A stretch of 64,000 nt of DNA, taken from JACKCP01 sp034007295 (GTDB lineage Bacteria; Desulfobacterota; Desulfobacteria; Desulfobacterales; JACKCP01). Shown here piece by piece: positions 54,172 through 62,636 of this stretch (positions are counted from its first letter, which is position 1; every line of letters begins with the position of its first letter). The position numbers were made by a program, and so were the translations under genes. A model generated the notes under the pieces. It was not told the origin of the DNA and ran no database searches. It worked only from the letters and a program-made list of their open reading frames with translations. The stretch is taken from assembly GCA_034007295.1 (NCBI GenBank), contig JAVERC010000012.1, positions 1 through 64,000 of the forward strand, in the 5' to 3' direction.

Positions 54172-56304
54172 ATGACAAATATTTTACTTACAACCTTTGG
54201 AACTTCATGGCAGATAATACCTGAACTAATAGGTTTTACAAATCCAGAAACAATAAATTTTTACAAAAATCATAAAGATATTTTTAAAATTGAAGAAAAA
54301 AGAAAAAAATTCAACATAAAAAATATAAATGAAATCTGGATGGTTGGAACCAGTGGGAATAAAACTATTAATTCATTAAAAAAAATTAATGAATGGTACA
54401 ACAAGATAACAACAAAAAAGCCGGAGCTTAAAATCTGGTTTGTAAAAAATTCAGATGACCTGACTTCAGAATATGAATGCCGCCAAATGGCAGAAACCAT
54501 TCACAGAGTCACCCTTCTTGCCTATGAAAAAACACAAGGCAAAAATCTTTTTCTTTCCCTTACCGGAGGAAGAAAAACCATGAGTTCAGATTTGCAAAAT
54601 GCTGCATCTTTTTTTGGATGCAGTGCAATGATTCATATTTTGGATAATTTTGAAGCTGCCAAAAATTTAAGGGATAAAAATACAAATTTTTTTCTATCCC
54701 CTCTTCCAAATGAATTCTCAGATGCCTTTTATCCGGTAATAACAGGACAATACAATAAAAACATGCTTCTTGATATTGAACCGGTTATTTCCTCAAAAGA
54801 TTTTTCTATTCCTTATCCAGAAACTTTTAAACCTGTTTTTACTGAATTTGAAGAAAATAATTATCTTATAGATGAAATTGAAAAAAGAAAAAACAATGCA
54901 TCAAACCTGGTTTTTAATTATAGTTCAAAACTTATTCAAGGGGAAAATCAGACAAATTTTCTTGCTCTTTACACCCTTCCTCCAAAAATTATAAATTTTT
55001 TAAAAAATTACAAAATCGGACAAAATAAAAATAATTTAACAAAAGATTATAATCTCATAAAAAAACTTCCAAAAACAGAACTCCACTGCCACCTTGGAGG
55101 AATTGCAGATGTTTTTGACCTTATTGAAATTGCAAAAGAACTTGAAAATGAACTTTTGCATTTTAAAAGAGATTTGGATTCATTATTTGAACCTGCAAAA
55201 AAACTTATTAAAGAAAAAAATATTGAAGAATTAAAAGAAAAATATAGTCCAAAAAAAATCAGAACAATATTAAAAAATATTCCAGAGCCGTTTATTACAG
55301 CGGGATTTATTCTTCTTTTCAAAGATTTTCCGGATTTATTAGAAGATTTTATTTACCAGGATTTAAAATTTGAAAATAAATTTTTTGCAAAAAATTTTAC
55401 TCCCTATGAAAAAATTGGTGATTTACAGGGCTCAGGCCTTCTTCAGCATGAAAAAACCTTAAAAAAAGCCTGTCAAATTTTAAAAACAAAGGCAGCAAAT
55501 CATAATGTAAAATATCTTGAAGTCAGATGCTCGCCACATAATTATACAAGAGGCGGAATGAGTCCTTTTCTTGTATATGAAACAATTGAAAATGAATTTA
55601 AAAACTTAAATGAAATTGAATCAGGAATTATTTTCATTGGAAGCAGACACGGTGAAATGAGCAAAATTTACAGCCATGTTGAACTTGCTGAAAATATTAC
55701 TGAAACAAATGAAAATACAATTTTAAGAGGATTTGACCTTGCAGGAGATGAAAAAGCAAAAAAACCCTCCAAAATAAGAGAAGCATTTTTGCCTTTAATG
55801 GAAAAATGCATGCATTTTACAATTCATGCAGGAGAAAACATGCCTGCAGAAAATATATGGGAAGCTGTTTATCACTTAAATGCTGAAAGAATTGGACACG
55901 GCCTTACTTTAAAAGACAATCCCTATCTTATGGAAAAATTTTTAAATTCCGGCACTGCTCTTGAAATGTGTCCTTCAAGCAATTTTCAAATTGTTGGATT
56001 CAGAGATTTTTTAATGGATGAAACAAAAAACCAGCAAATTTATCCTCTTAAATATTATCTTGATAAAGGTCTTAAAGTAACAATAAATACTGATAACCCT
56101 GGTATTTCAAGAACAAACTTTTCAAATGAAATTTTAAAAGCTTCCAAAATGACTGAAAACGGTCTATCCCTTTGGGAAATTTTTATTCTGATTCGAAACG
56201 GCTTTAAATCTGCATTTGCAGACAGGCAAATCAAAACAAAACTTATAAAAAATGCAGAAAATGAAATTTTAGATTTAATTTTAAAAGGTGATTTTAATGA
56301 GTAA
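54172..56304 (+). CDS. cad1: CRISPR-associated CARF-adenosine deaminase (Cad1/CAAD)
   Basis: A 710-residue fusion. Residues about 1-200 are a CARF domain: LLTTFGTSW at the start and FLSLTGGRKTMSSD (127-140), the ligand-loop motif of Csx1-like sensors of cyclic oligoadenylate. About 295-705 is a metal-dependent adenosine deaminase: HCHLGG (305-310) with two zinc His, HAGE (552-555) with zinc His and catalytic Glu, RIGHG (H576) and NTDNPG (D641). All key residues are present. Cad1 enzymes are known type III effectors that, once activated, deaminate ATP to ITP and stop growth. The partner here is the Cmr locus at the right edge. The 3' end overlaps a Nudix gene by eight bases. Confidence 0.93.
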   Translation: MTNILLTTFGTSWQIIPELIGFTNPETINFYKNHKDIFKIEEKRKKFNIKNINEIWMVGTSGNKTINSLKKINEWYNKITTKKPELKIWFVKNSDDLTSEYECRQMAETIHRVTLLAYEKTQGKNLFLSLTGGRKTMSSDLQNAASFFGCSAMIHILDNFEAAKNLRDKNTNFFLSPLPNEFSDAFYPVITGQYNKNMLLDIEPVISSKDFSIPYPETFKPVFTEFEENNYLIDEIEKRKNNASNLVFNYSSKLIQGENQTNFLALYTLPPKIINFLKNYKIGQNKNNLTKDYNLIKKLPKTELHCHLGGIADVFDLIEIAKELENELLHFKRDLDSLFEPAKKLIKEKNIEELKEKYSPKKIRTILKNIPEPFITAGFILLFKDFPDLLEDFIYQDLKFENKFFAKNFTPYEKIGDLQGSGLLQHEKTLKKACQILKTKAANHNVKYLEVRCSPHNYTRGGMSPFLVYETIENEFKNLNEIESGIIFIGSRHGEMSKIYSHVELAENITETNENTILRGFDLAGDEKAKKPSKIREAFLPLMEKCMHFTIHAGENMPAENIWEAVYHLNAERIGHGLTLKDNPYLMEKFLNSGTALEMCPSSNFQIVGFRDFLMDETKNQQIYPLKYYLDKGLKVTINTDNPGISRTNFSNEILKASKMTENGLSLWEIFILIRNGFKSAFADRQIKTKLIKNAENEILDLILKGDFNE

Positions 56305-56881
56305 TGAAAAAGTATTGTGCATAAAAAAAGAAAATCTTCCAAATAAATGGATTGAAAAATATGTAAGTCTTAATCTTAATGAAAATGAATTTGAAAAAAA
56401 GATTAATTCTTTTGAAGTTATTTTTGAATCAAGAAAACTTGCTGAAAAAAATTTTGAATTAAAACAGATAATTCCATATATTTTAATCCAGAATTCAAAA
56501 AAACACCTCACAGGAATCTACAAAAGAAAAGGAAGCGAAAAAAGGCTTGAAGACTTGTGGTCAGCAGGAATTGGAGGCCATATAAATAATTTTGACTGCA
56601 AAAAAACTGTATATGAAACAATAAAAAACGGAATGCTTAGAGAACTTTCTGAAGAAATAATAAATTTACCAAAAAATTATTCAATTACCTTTTGCGGAAT
56701 TATAAATGAAGAAAAAACAGAAGTTGGGAATGTTCACCTTGGAGCTGTTTATAAAATAATATCTGATGATACAAATGCTTTTTTACCAGGAGAGGAACTT
56801 GATTCATTTCAGTTTTACAATACATCAGATTTAAAAAATCTTAATATGGAAATCTGGTCAGGACTTGCTTTGAAATTGTAA
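56297..56881 (+). CDS. Nudix hydrolase coupled to Cad1
   Basis: A 194-residue Nudix protein. The Nudix box reads GIGGHIN...E107-x7-R115-E-L-S-E-E, with all metal-binding acidic residues. Spacing between the first glycine and E107 is longer than the standard six. The start is ATG 56297, preceded by AAAGGTG, and overlaps the cad1 stop (ATGAGTAA). A GTG three codons earlier is a less likely start. Nudix enzymes hydrolyse nucleoside diphosphates linked to another moiety. Tight coupling with Cad1 suggests it acts on ITP/dITP, on a cyclic-oligonucleotide product, or on another Cad1-linked nucleotide; this is inference. Its end meets a truncated mazF. Confidence 0.85.
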   Translation: MSNEKVLCIKKENLPNKWIEKYVSLNLNENEFEKKINSFEVIFESRKLAEKNFELKQIIPYILIQNSKKHLTGIYKRKGSEKRLEDLWSAGIGGHINNFDCKKTVYETIKNGMLRELSEEIINLPKNYSITFCGIINEEKTEVGNVHLGAVYKIISDDTNAFLPGEELDSFQFYNTSDLKNLNMEIWSGLALKL

Positions 56882-56957
56882 CCTGATTACCTGTTTCTGA
56901 TCCTTTTGAAGGTTCAAGGTTAATATCAATAATCATTCCTCGCTTCAAAACCGTCAT
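56840..56957 (-). pseudogene. Truncated MazF/PemK toxin
   Basis: An ATG overlapping the antitoxin stop (ATGA at 56954-56957) opens a frame beginning MTVLKRGMIIDINLEPSKG and continuing SETGN. This is the N-terminal strand-turn-strand of MazF/PemK toxins (compare RGDIYLVDLNPTKGSE). Similarity is lost at about 56886, where the sequence becomes the 3' end of the Nudix gene, and the frame stops near 56841. Only about 24 of some 110 residues remain, so the toxin is dead. Confidence 0.7.
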
Positions 56958-57187
56958 TCTGGCCATCCATTTGATGCAGCTTCTGTTAGTTGTTTTAACT
57001 CGTCATCTTCACAATAAATTTCAGAGTATAATTCAGCAGATTTTTTCAAATTTTCAAGCTCGATTTGTTTTTTAAAAGAATCTATAGCCGCTCTAAGCAT
57101 AGAACTTTTATCTTTAAAGCCATACACTTTAAAATTATTTAAAAAGTTCACCTGTTTTTCTTCAACGCTGAATTTAGCCTGCAACAT
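56954..57187 (-). CDS. MazE/ribbon-helix-helix-type antitoxin (orphan)
   Basis: A 77-residue protein with an N-terminal beta strand and helix pattern (FSVEEKQVNFLNNFKVYGFKDKSSMLRAAIDSFKKQ) typical of ribbon-helix-helix antitoxins. An acidic C-terminal toxin-binding tail follows (YCEDDELKQLTEAASNGWPE). A strong GGGGAGGG ribosome site precedes the ATG. Its partner toxin gene, overlapping by four bases, is truncated, so this antitoxin is orphaned. It may still bind and repress its own promoter. Confidence 0.75.
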   Translation of the reverse strand: MLQAKFSVEEKQVNFLNNFKVYGFKDKSSMLRAAIDSFKKQIELENLKKSAELYSEIYCEDDELKQLTEAASNGWPE

Positions 57188-57499
57188 AAACCCTCCCCAT
57201 GGGTAGTTATATAAGTACTATTTTATATCGCCAATATAGGTATTCTTTCAAAAAAAGTAAATAACAAACATTGATATAAAAAACATTAAATATCTGATAA
57301 TTCAGTATGTTTCAATGTTTTATAAACTAATTTTTACAATATTTAAATTTAGATTTAAATCAATTCCATTCTTATAAAAACCAGCATTTTTTTAAAAAAA
57401 ATAAATAAAAATTATTCAAAAAAATCACAAATATTTGAAATCCTTTTTTTTACCGCCGTTTTTATTTTTTAGAAAAACAATAAAATCAGGAGGTTTGAA
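57188..57499. other. Divergent intergenic region, antitoxin and CRISPR adaptation operon
   Basis: About 310 very AT-rich bases between divergent genes. It presumably holds both promoters, but no clean -35/-10 pair could be picked. No direct repeats of CRISPR type are present. Confidence 0.5.
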
Positions 57500-58834
57500 A
57501 TGGGTGCAAAAATTATCAAAAAAGCAGAAACTGTAAATCCTGCAAAAGAAATTTTTGAAGATGAATTTGTAAAACTAAGCGACCTTAAAATCAGCCAGTC
57601 CAGTTTAAAAAATTCTTCAATAAGAATTTCAGGACAGATTTCAGAGCTTTCATCCCAAAACAAATGGGTTGAAATTGTTGAACTTTTTCATCCGCTCAAT
57701 GACAAACTTCCTGAATTTGCAAACTCAGAATTTGAAGCAGATTTAAGGTCAAAAATTTCTTTTGCTTTAAATCAGCTCAAAAAATTTGATGAAGCAATTA
57801 TTGAACTTCAAACAGCAGTAAATCTTCAGCCAGACAGGTTTATGTTTCATCACAGTCTTGCATACACAGCATATAACTCGCTTTACAGTGCAAAAAACAG
57901 GGAAGTTTTTTTAAGGGGAAATCATAAAAAAGAAAGAATTGAACTTGCAAGAAAACATTTTCAGGCAGCAATAGCACTTAAACCTGACACAATAACAAAT
58001 TTTTACCGCATGGGAATGCTTGTAAAAGAAATTGAAGGAAAACCTGACAAGTCAATAAATTACTTTTTTTCAGCAGTAAAAAACTGGGAAAATCTTTCAA
58101 ATGAAGAAAAAGAAAAAAGACATCAGGAAAAGAAAAACTATATTAAAGCTCTTTATCAGCTATCTTCAGTTCTTTTAAAATCAGGTAAAACAAATGAGCC
58201 TCTTTTGTATCTGAATAAGTGCATAGAATACGATAATGAAACAAATTATCTTATGCCGCAAAACAAGTATTTTGCTCTTGGAAAAATTTATTTTGCATTG
58301 GCAGATTATGAAAAAGCAGCAAAAAATCTTGAAGTTGCAATGGAACATTCTTCAAAAAAAGAAGATTTTATAATTGAACTTCTGGCAAAAACCTACTTTT
58401 TTTCAGACAAGGCAGAAAAAGGACTTAAAACCATAAACATTTTAAATCCAAATTATTTAAAACCCTATTGCAGATGGACAAAGGCAGATATTTTGTGCGG
58501 TCTGGGAAAACTTGAAGAAGCAGAACAGGTTTTAACAGATAAAATTGAATCAGATATGAGGTCAAGACACAAAAGTTTAATAAAGCTTTCACAGCTTAGA
58601 TATCTAAGGGGTGATTTTTCAAAAGCTCTTGAATTTGCAGTAAATGCATACAAATTTTCAAAGGAAACCTGGAACAATGACAATGCAGAATCAATTTATC
58701 TTCAGGCAGTATGCCATTTCAAGCTCAAAAATTCTGACAAGGCAATCAGAGCAATGGCAAAACTTAAAGAAGTAAACCCTGCATATTCAAAACTATCTGT
58801 TCTTGAAGAAAAATTTTCCTCACTTGTAAAATAA
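57500..58834 (+). CDS. TPR-repeat protein of the CRISPR adaptation operon
   Basis: A 444-residue protein built of tetratricopeptide-like helical pairs from about residue 80 to the end (KKFDEAIIELQTAVNLQPD; ALGKIYFALADYEKAAKNLEVAM; GDFSKALEFAVNAYKFSKE). AGGAGG precedes the ATG. It is the first gene of a compact unit with a primase-polymerase, cas1 and cas2 (gaps of 10, 1 and 0 bases). It probably acts as a scaffold for the primase or the integrase; its exact role is unknown. Confidence 0.82.
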   Translation: MGAKIIKKAETVNPAKEIFEDEFVKLSDLKISQSSLKNSSIRISGQISELSSQNKWVEIVELFHPLNDKLPEFANSEFEADLRSKISFALNQLKKFDEAIIELQTAVNLQPDRFMFHHSLAYTAYNSLYSAKNREVFLRGNHKKERIELARKHFQAAIALKPDTITNFYRMGMLVKEIEGKPDKSINYFFSAVKNWENLSNEEKEKRHQEKKNYIKALYQLSSVLLKSGKTNEPLLYLNKCIEYDNETNYLMPQNKYFALGKIYFALADYEKAAKNLEVAMEHSSKKEDFIIELLAKTYFFSDKAEKGLKTINILNPNYLKPYCRWTKADILCGLGKLEEAEQVLTDKIESDMRSRHKSLIKLSQLRYLRGDFSKALEFAVNAYKFSKETWNNDNAESIYLQAVCHFKLKNSDKAIRAMAKLKEVNPAYSKLSVLEEKFSSLVK

Positions 58835-58844
58835 AAGGTGAATT

Positions 58845-60419
58845 ATGGCATCAAATACTGCAAAGAAAAATTTATTAAAAAATGCTGATTACAGCCTTCT
58901 TGCAAAAAAAATTGAAAATAAAATTATTGAAGGTGCAAATCATCAGGAAATTGAAAAATTTTTAATAAATGGCTCAATCATTTCAGGTCTTGATGAAGAA
59001 ATGCTTATAAAATGGAGTGAGCTTGCAAGAATGAATTGCAGTATTGGTGCAGCCGAAAAAATTTACAATTTTATCCATAAAAAATATCCGGATAATTTTT
59101 TGGCTTATGAAAATCATATTGAAATGCTTTCCATTTTAAATGAAAAAGAAAAGCTTATAAAAATTACAGCTCTTGCAAAACAAAATGGTTATAAAACAAA
59201 TACTTCATTTTTTCAGCAGGAAGAAAAAACAGATGAAATTGAAAAAAGTTTTTATCCACTTGAAAATCTAAGGAAAAATCAGGAACTTATTGAGCATTAT
59301 TTTTCACTTTTTAAAGGAAGAACAGATGTTTTTGCAAGACAGTGGCATTCTAAGGAAAAAAATGAGCAGGGTTATATTCCTGTAAGACAAATTCTTACAG
59401 AAGATGAAATTGAATCTCATATTTCAGGAAGAGAAACACTTGGAATTTATATTTTAAACTCTGATAACACAGTAAATCTTGGAGTTATAGATATAGATGT
59501 AAAAAAGGAAATCCGCTCTGTTAAAGACAAAAAACTTATTGGAAAAATAAACCAGGAATCTTTATGGATGGTAAAAAGAATCAAGGAAATTTCTTTAAAC
59601 TATGAACTAAATCCTCTTTTGGAGTTCAGCGGAGGAAAAGGATATCATTTCTGGTATTTTTTCAAAAACTCTCCAAAAGCAGGAATTGTAAAAAAAATAC
59701 TTGAGTCAATTACAAGTGAAATTAAAAATGATTTAACATATTTTAATTTAGAAGTATTTCCAAAGCAGGACTATCTGTCTGGAAAAGGACTTGGAAACCT
59801 CGTAAAACTTCCACTTGGAGTGCATAAAAAAACAGGTAAAAAATCATATTTTCCTGAATGTAAAAAAAGAGAAAATCAAAGCCAGCTTGAGTTTTTAAAA
59901 AAATATTCAAGACAGGAAATTGATAATCTCAATATTAAAGAATCAAAAGCTGAAATTAAGGATTTTCCGGTAAAAAAAAATTCTGAACTTCCAGAACTTG
60001 TAAAGCTCAAAAACCTTTGTCCGCCAATAGGACAAATTATTGTTCAATGTCTTGATAAAAAAAATATTTCAAGAACCCAGGAAAAAATTATTTACCAGAC
60101 AATAGGCTTTCTTCCCCAGGGAAGAAGGCTTGTTCACAAACTTTTTCAAAGAATGCCTGATTATAATGACAAGCTTGTTGATTTATATCTTACAAAACTT
60201 AAAGGAACTCCACTTGGGTGCAAAAAAATCCACAATATAACAGAATATACAGGAAACTACTGCTATTTTGAAAAAACAGGCGATTATCTTACTCCCCTGC
60301 TCCATCTTGGATATTCACCGGAACAATTTAAGGGAAGGTCTGAAAAAACCCAAAGTCTTCAGCAGGCACTTGAAAACCTTAAAACTGCAATTTCAATAGT
60401 TGAAAGGTACATGAAATAA
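58845..60419 (+). CDS. CRISPR-associated primase-polymerase (AEP superfamily)
   Basis: A 524-residue protein of the archaeo-eukaryotic primase superfamily, of the CAPP/TOTE type. The catalytic motifs are in order: motif I GVIDIDVKK (D216, D218), motif II SGGKGYH (262-268), then EVFPKQ (303-308) and GNLVKLPLGVH (317-327). An N-terminal helical region (1-120) resembles TPR helices. A C-terminal PriCT/Fe-S-like part carries Cys 392, 402, 459 and 473 as possible zinc or iron-sulfur ligands. CAPPs beside cas1 are implicated in making or processing prespacers. One base separates its stop from cas1. Confidence 0.88.
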   Translation: MASNTAKKNLLKNADYSLLAKKIENKIIEGANHQEIEKFLINGSIISGLDEEMLIKWSELARMNCSIGAAEKIYNFIHKKYPDNFLAYENHIEMLSILNEKEKLIKITALAKQNGYKTNTSFFQQEEKTDEIEKSFYPLENLRKNQELIEHYFSLFKGRTDVFARQWHSKEKNEQGYIPVRQILTEDEIESHISGRETLGIYILNSDNTVNLGVIDIDVKKEIRSVKDKKLIGKINQESLWMVKRIKEISLNYELNPLLEFSGGKGYHFWYFFKNSPKAGIVKKILESITSEIKNDLTYFNLEVFPKQDYLSGKGLGNLVKLPLGVHKKTGKKSYFPECKKRENQSQLEFLKKYSRQEIDNLNIKESKAEIKDFPVKKNSELPELVKLKNLCPPIGQIIVQCLDKKNISRTQEKIIYQTIGFLPQGRRLVHKLFQRMPDYNDKLVDLYLTKLKGTPLGCKKIHNITEYTGNYCYFEKTGDYLTPLLHLGYSPEQFKGRSEKTQSLQQALENLKTAISIVERYMK

Positions 60420-60420
60420 A

Positions 60421-61455
60421 ATGGAATCAGTATACATAATGGAGCCAGGCTCATTTATAAGAAAAAACGGCGGAGAATTTTCAATTGTAAAAAATGGTGC
60501 TGTTTTAAATACAATTCCCTCATCCAATATAAAACGAGTTGTTCTTGCAAAGGGGGTTTCACTTACCTCTGCTGTTTTGGATTATTTTGTAGACAATAAA
60601 ATTGAAACTGTATTTTTAACAAGAAACGGAAAATTTCGTGCAAGAATTTCAACAGATGAAAACTCAAAAGTTGAGCTTAGAAAAAATCAGTATTTTTTAT
60701 TGTCAGATTCTGTTTATTCCAAAAAATTTGCCTGTGCTGTTGTAAACGGAAAAATTAAAAACATGTCAAATTTCATGGCTTTGCGTGGAAGGGATTACAA
60801 TGACAGACAGCTTTCAGAGGCAGGACTTGCTTTAAAAAGCTTTAAACCTGTTTATACAGATTCAATGGATAAAATCCGAGGCCTTGAAGGTGCAGCATCT
60901 GCACTTTATTTCAGAATGTTTAAAAAAATGATTAAAAACAATGATTTTACCTTTGAAAAAAGAAGTAAAAGACCTCCACTTGATCCAATAAATGCCATGC
61001 TTTCATATATTTATACAATTATTTTGTCCGAGGTTTTAACAGCAATTCAGATAAAAGGATTAGACCCCTATCTTGGAGCTTTGCATGAAATTTTACACTC
61101 AAGACCCTCTCTTGCCTGCGATCTTGTTGAAGAATACCGTGCTCCGGTTGCAGACAGATTTGTTTTGGAGCTTGTTAACAGAAAAATTGTTAAAAAAGAT
61201 GATTTTGTTTTAAGGGATATAAAAAATGCTTATGCAGATGAAAAAGACATGGCTCAAAATCGTCCTGTTGAAATGAAGCCAAAATTCAGGAACAAGTTTA
61301 TTGAATCATACGAATATATGATGAATACAGGACTTTTTTATCCGCCTGAAAACAAAAAAATGGAAATAAGAAAAATAATTACAAGACAGATTTCTCAATT
61401 TATTGAATCTCTCGAAAATAAAACAACTTACAAGCCTTTTGAATGGAAAAGATAA
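60421..61455 (+). CDS. cas1: CRISPR integrase Cas1
   Basis: A 344-residue Cas1. The N-terminal beta domain (1-90) and helical catalytic domain are both present. The metal-binding residues are E156 in GLEGAAS, H222 in YLGALHE and D234 in LACDLVEEYR. With Cas2 it integrates new spacers. The ATG follows the primase stop by one base, and its own stop is immediately followed by the cas2 ATG. There is no fused reverse transcriptase. Confidence 0.96.
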   Translation: MESVYIMEPGSFIRKNGGEFSIVKNGAVLNTIPSSNIKRVVLAKGVSLTSAVLDYFVDNKIETVFLTRNGKFRARISTDENSKVELRKNQYFLLSDSVYSKKFACAVVNGKIKNMSNFMALRGRDYNDRQLSEAGLALKSFKPVYTDSMDKIRGLEGAASALYFRMFKKMIKNNDFTFEKRSKRPPLDPINAMLSYIYTIILSEVLTAIQIKGLDPYLGALHEILHSRPSLACDLVEEYRAPVADRFVLELVNRKIVKKDDFVLRDIKNAYADEKDMAQNRPVEMKPKFRNKFIESYEYMMNTGLFYPPENKKMEIRKIITRQISQFIESLENKTTYKPFEWKR

Positions 61456-61734
61456 ATGTTTTACCTTATCTGCTTTGACATTGTTGATGATAAAAAAAGA
61501 TACCGTGCTGTAAAAATACTAAAAAAATACTCTGTGCGAGTACAAAAATCAGTGTTTGAAGCCTATGATTTAGATGATTACAAACTTCAGAAACTTCGCT
61601 CAAAACTTTCAGAAGTAATTGATCACAGTAGTGATTCTATACGATATTATCCTCTTTGCAGAGCTTGCAGAACTTATATAAAGCAGGAGGGAATCGGACC
61701 TGAGCCTGTTCGTGTTCCATGGGTTGTTGTTTAA
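61456..61734 (+). CDS. cas2: CRISPR adaptation protein Cas2
   Basis: A 92-residue Cas2. The ferredoxin-like fold opens MFYLICFDIVDDKKRYR with the conserved Asp 8, followed by VRVQKSVFEAYDL, the dimer-forming strand. The C-terminal part has CRACRTY. It has no gap to cas1. No CRISPR repeat follows; the next 139 bases lead to an unrelated membrane-protein gene. Confidence 0.95.
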   Translation: MFYLICFDIVDDKKRYRAVKILKKYSVRVQKSVFEAYDLDDYKLQKLRSKLSEVIDHSSDSIRYYPLCRACRTYIKQEGIGPEPVRVPWVVV

Positions 61735-61750
61735 CAATTTAACAAAATAA

Positions 61751-61779
61751 TTGACTTATTATAAAAAAGTAAATATGAA
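61751..61779 (+). promoter_or_regulatory. Candidate promoter for the outer-membrane protein gene
   Basis: TTGACT (61751-61756), a 17-base spacer and TATGAA (61774-61779; 4 of 6), about 95 bases before the ATG at 61874. Confidence 0.45.
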
Positions 61780-61873
61780 TTTTTTTATCAAATCAAACTA
61801 AATTTCAGGAATTATGAGCATTGCAGATTTTTATTAATGCTCTTAAATGACTTATAACTTTATTGGAGGAAGA

Positions 61874-62449
61874 ATGAAAAAAGTATTATGTGGTTTATCA
61901 ATTATGTTTATTTTTATTATTTCATCAACTTGTTTTGCTGATAGCAAAATTAAACAAAGACAGGCATATGTTGGACTTAATGCAGGTATTGCAAACTATG
62001 AAATAAATAATACTCCAGACATGGAAATCCCTATTTTAATAGGTAAGGCTGGTTATTTTATAATTGATTATATTGCAATTGAAGGACGTTTTGGTTTTGG
62101 TGTAGGTGACGATTCCATTAAAGAAGAAAATTATTACGGTGATTATGCTTCTGCTACTGTTGAAATAGACAGAGTTTATGGTGCTTATCTCTGCGGTTAC
62201 GTTCCTATTAAAGATGCAGCATCACTATATGCGATTGCTGGTTATTCTGAAGGTAAAGTAAGCGGGAAATTTGAAAGCAATTTATTTAATTCATATGAAG
62301 ATTCAGATACTGATTCAGATTTTTCATATGGAGCAGGAATTGACTTTTATATTGATAAATTCTGCGTCAATGTTGAATACATGAATTATATGGATAAAGA
62401 CGATTACGAAATTTCTGTAATCAGTGCAGGAATAAAGTATAATTTTTAA
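61874..62449 (+). CDS. Outer-membrane beta-barrel protein
   Basis: A 191-residue protein with a signal peptide (MKKVLCGLSIMFIFIISSTCFAD, cleavage after about 22). Alternating beta strands follow, rich in Gly and aromatics (AYVGLNAGIANYE, GRFGFGVGDD, SYGAGIDFYIDKFCVNVEYMNY), and it ends in YNF with the terminal Phe used by the BAM machinery. It fits small OmpA-type or OMP_b-brl families. The ATG at 61874 is preceded by GGAGGAAG; an upstream start at 61847 would spoil the signal peptide. It interrupts the CRISPR genes and seems unrelated to them. Confidence 0.85.
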   Translation: MKKVLCGLSIMFIFIISSTCFADSKIKQRQAYVGLNAGIANYEINNTPDMEIPILIGKAGYFIIDYIAIEGRFGFGVGDDSIKEENYYGDYASATVEIDRVYGAYLCGYVPIKDAASLYAIAGYSEGKVSGKFESNLFNSYEDSDTDSDFSYGAGIDFYIDKFCVNVEYMNYMDKDDYEISVISAGIKYNF

Positions 62450-62455
62450 TTTTTT

Positions 62456-62600
62456 TCATTCCCAAGCGGAAGCTTGGGAATCCAACAATTGTTCTGATGC
62501 CAGCATTTCAAGCTTATTTTGAATAGCTGACAAATATTTTTCAGCCTGTTTAGCTCCCCATTTATTATAGGTGTAATTTCAGATTTCAATTAATTTTGTC
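62456..62600 (-). pseudogene. Degraded ParE/RelE-type toxin fragment
   Basis: The frame NYTYNKWGAKQAEKYLSAIQ, then NKLEMLASEQLLDSQASAWE and stop, matches the ParE pattern (YTxxxWGxxQAxxYL). A TGA stands where the conserved Trp before NYT would be expected (KLIEI-stop-NYT). The N-terminal strand and the C-terminal catalytic part of the fold are missing. The tail is encoded by a palindrome. No intact antitoxin is seen beside it. Confidence 0.55.
62458..62481. repeat. REP-like palindrome
   Basis: ATTCCCAAGC, GGAA, GCTTGGGAAT is a perfect 10-bp stem. It resembles a palindrome widely scattered in many bacterial genomes (TTCCCAAGC-n-GCTTGGGAA). It lies between the convergent outer-membrane and cmr6 genes and interrupts the ParE fragment. 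There is no T run, so it is not a typical terminator. Confidence 0.55.
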
Positions 62601-62636
62601 TTCTAGTTCAGACATAAGTAAATATGCATTTCAAAC

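Noticed and set aside
55047..55322. Antisense frame within cad1
   Set aside because: It is a shadow of the deaminase coding region with no independent support.
57500..61734. Reverse transcriptase or retron in the adaptation operon
   Set aside because: No YxDD motif or RT domain is visible in any frame. The polymerase-like gene has primase (AEP) motifs instead.
61735..61873. CRISPR array next to cas2
   Set aside because: I looked for regularly spaced direct repeats after cas2 and in 57188-57499; none are present.
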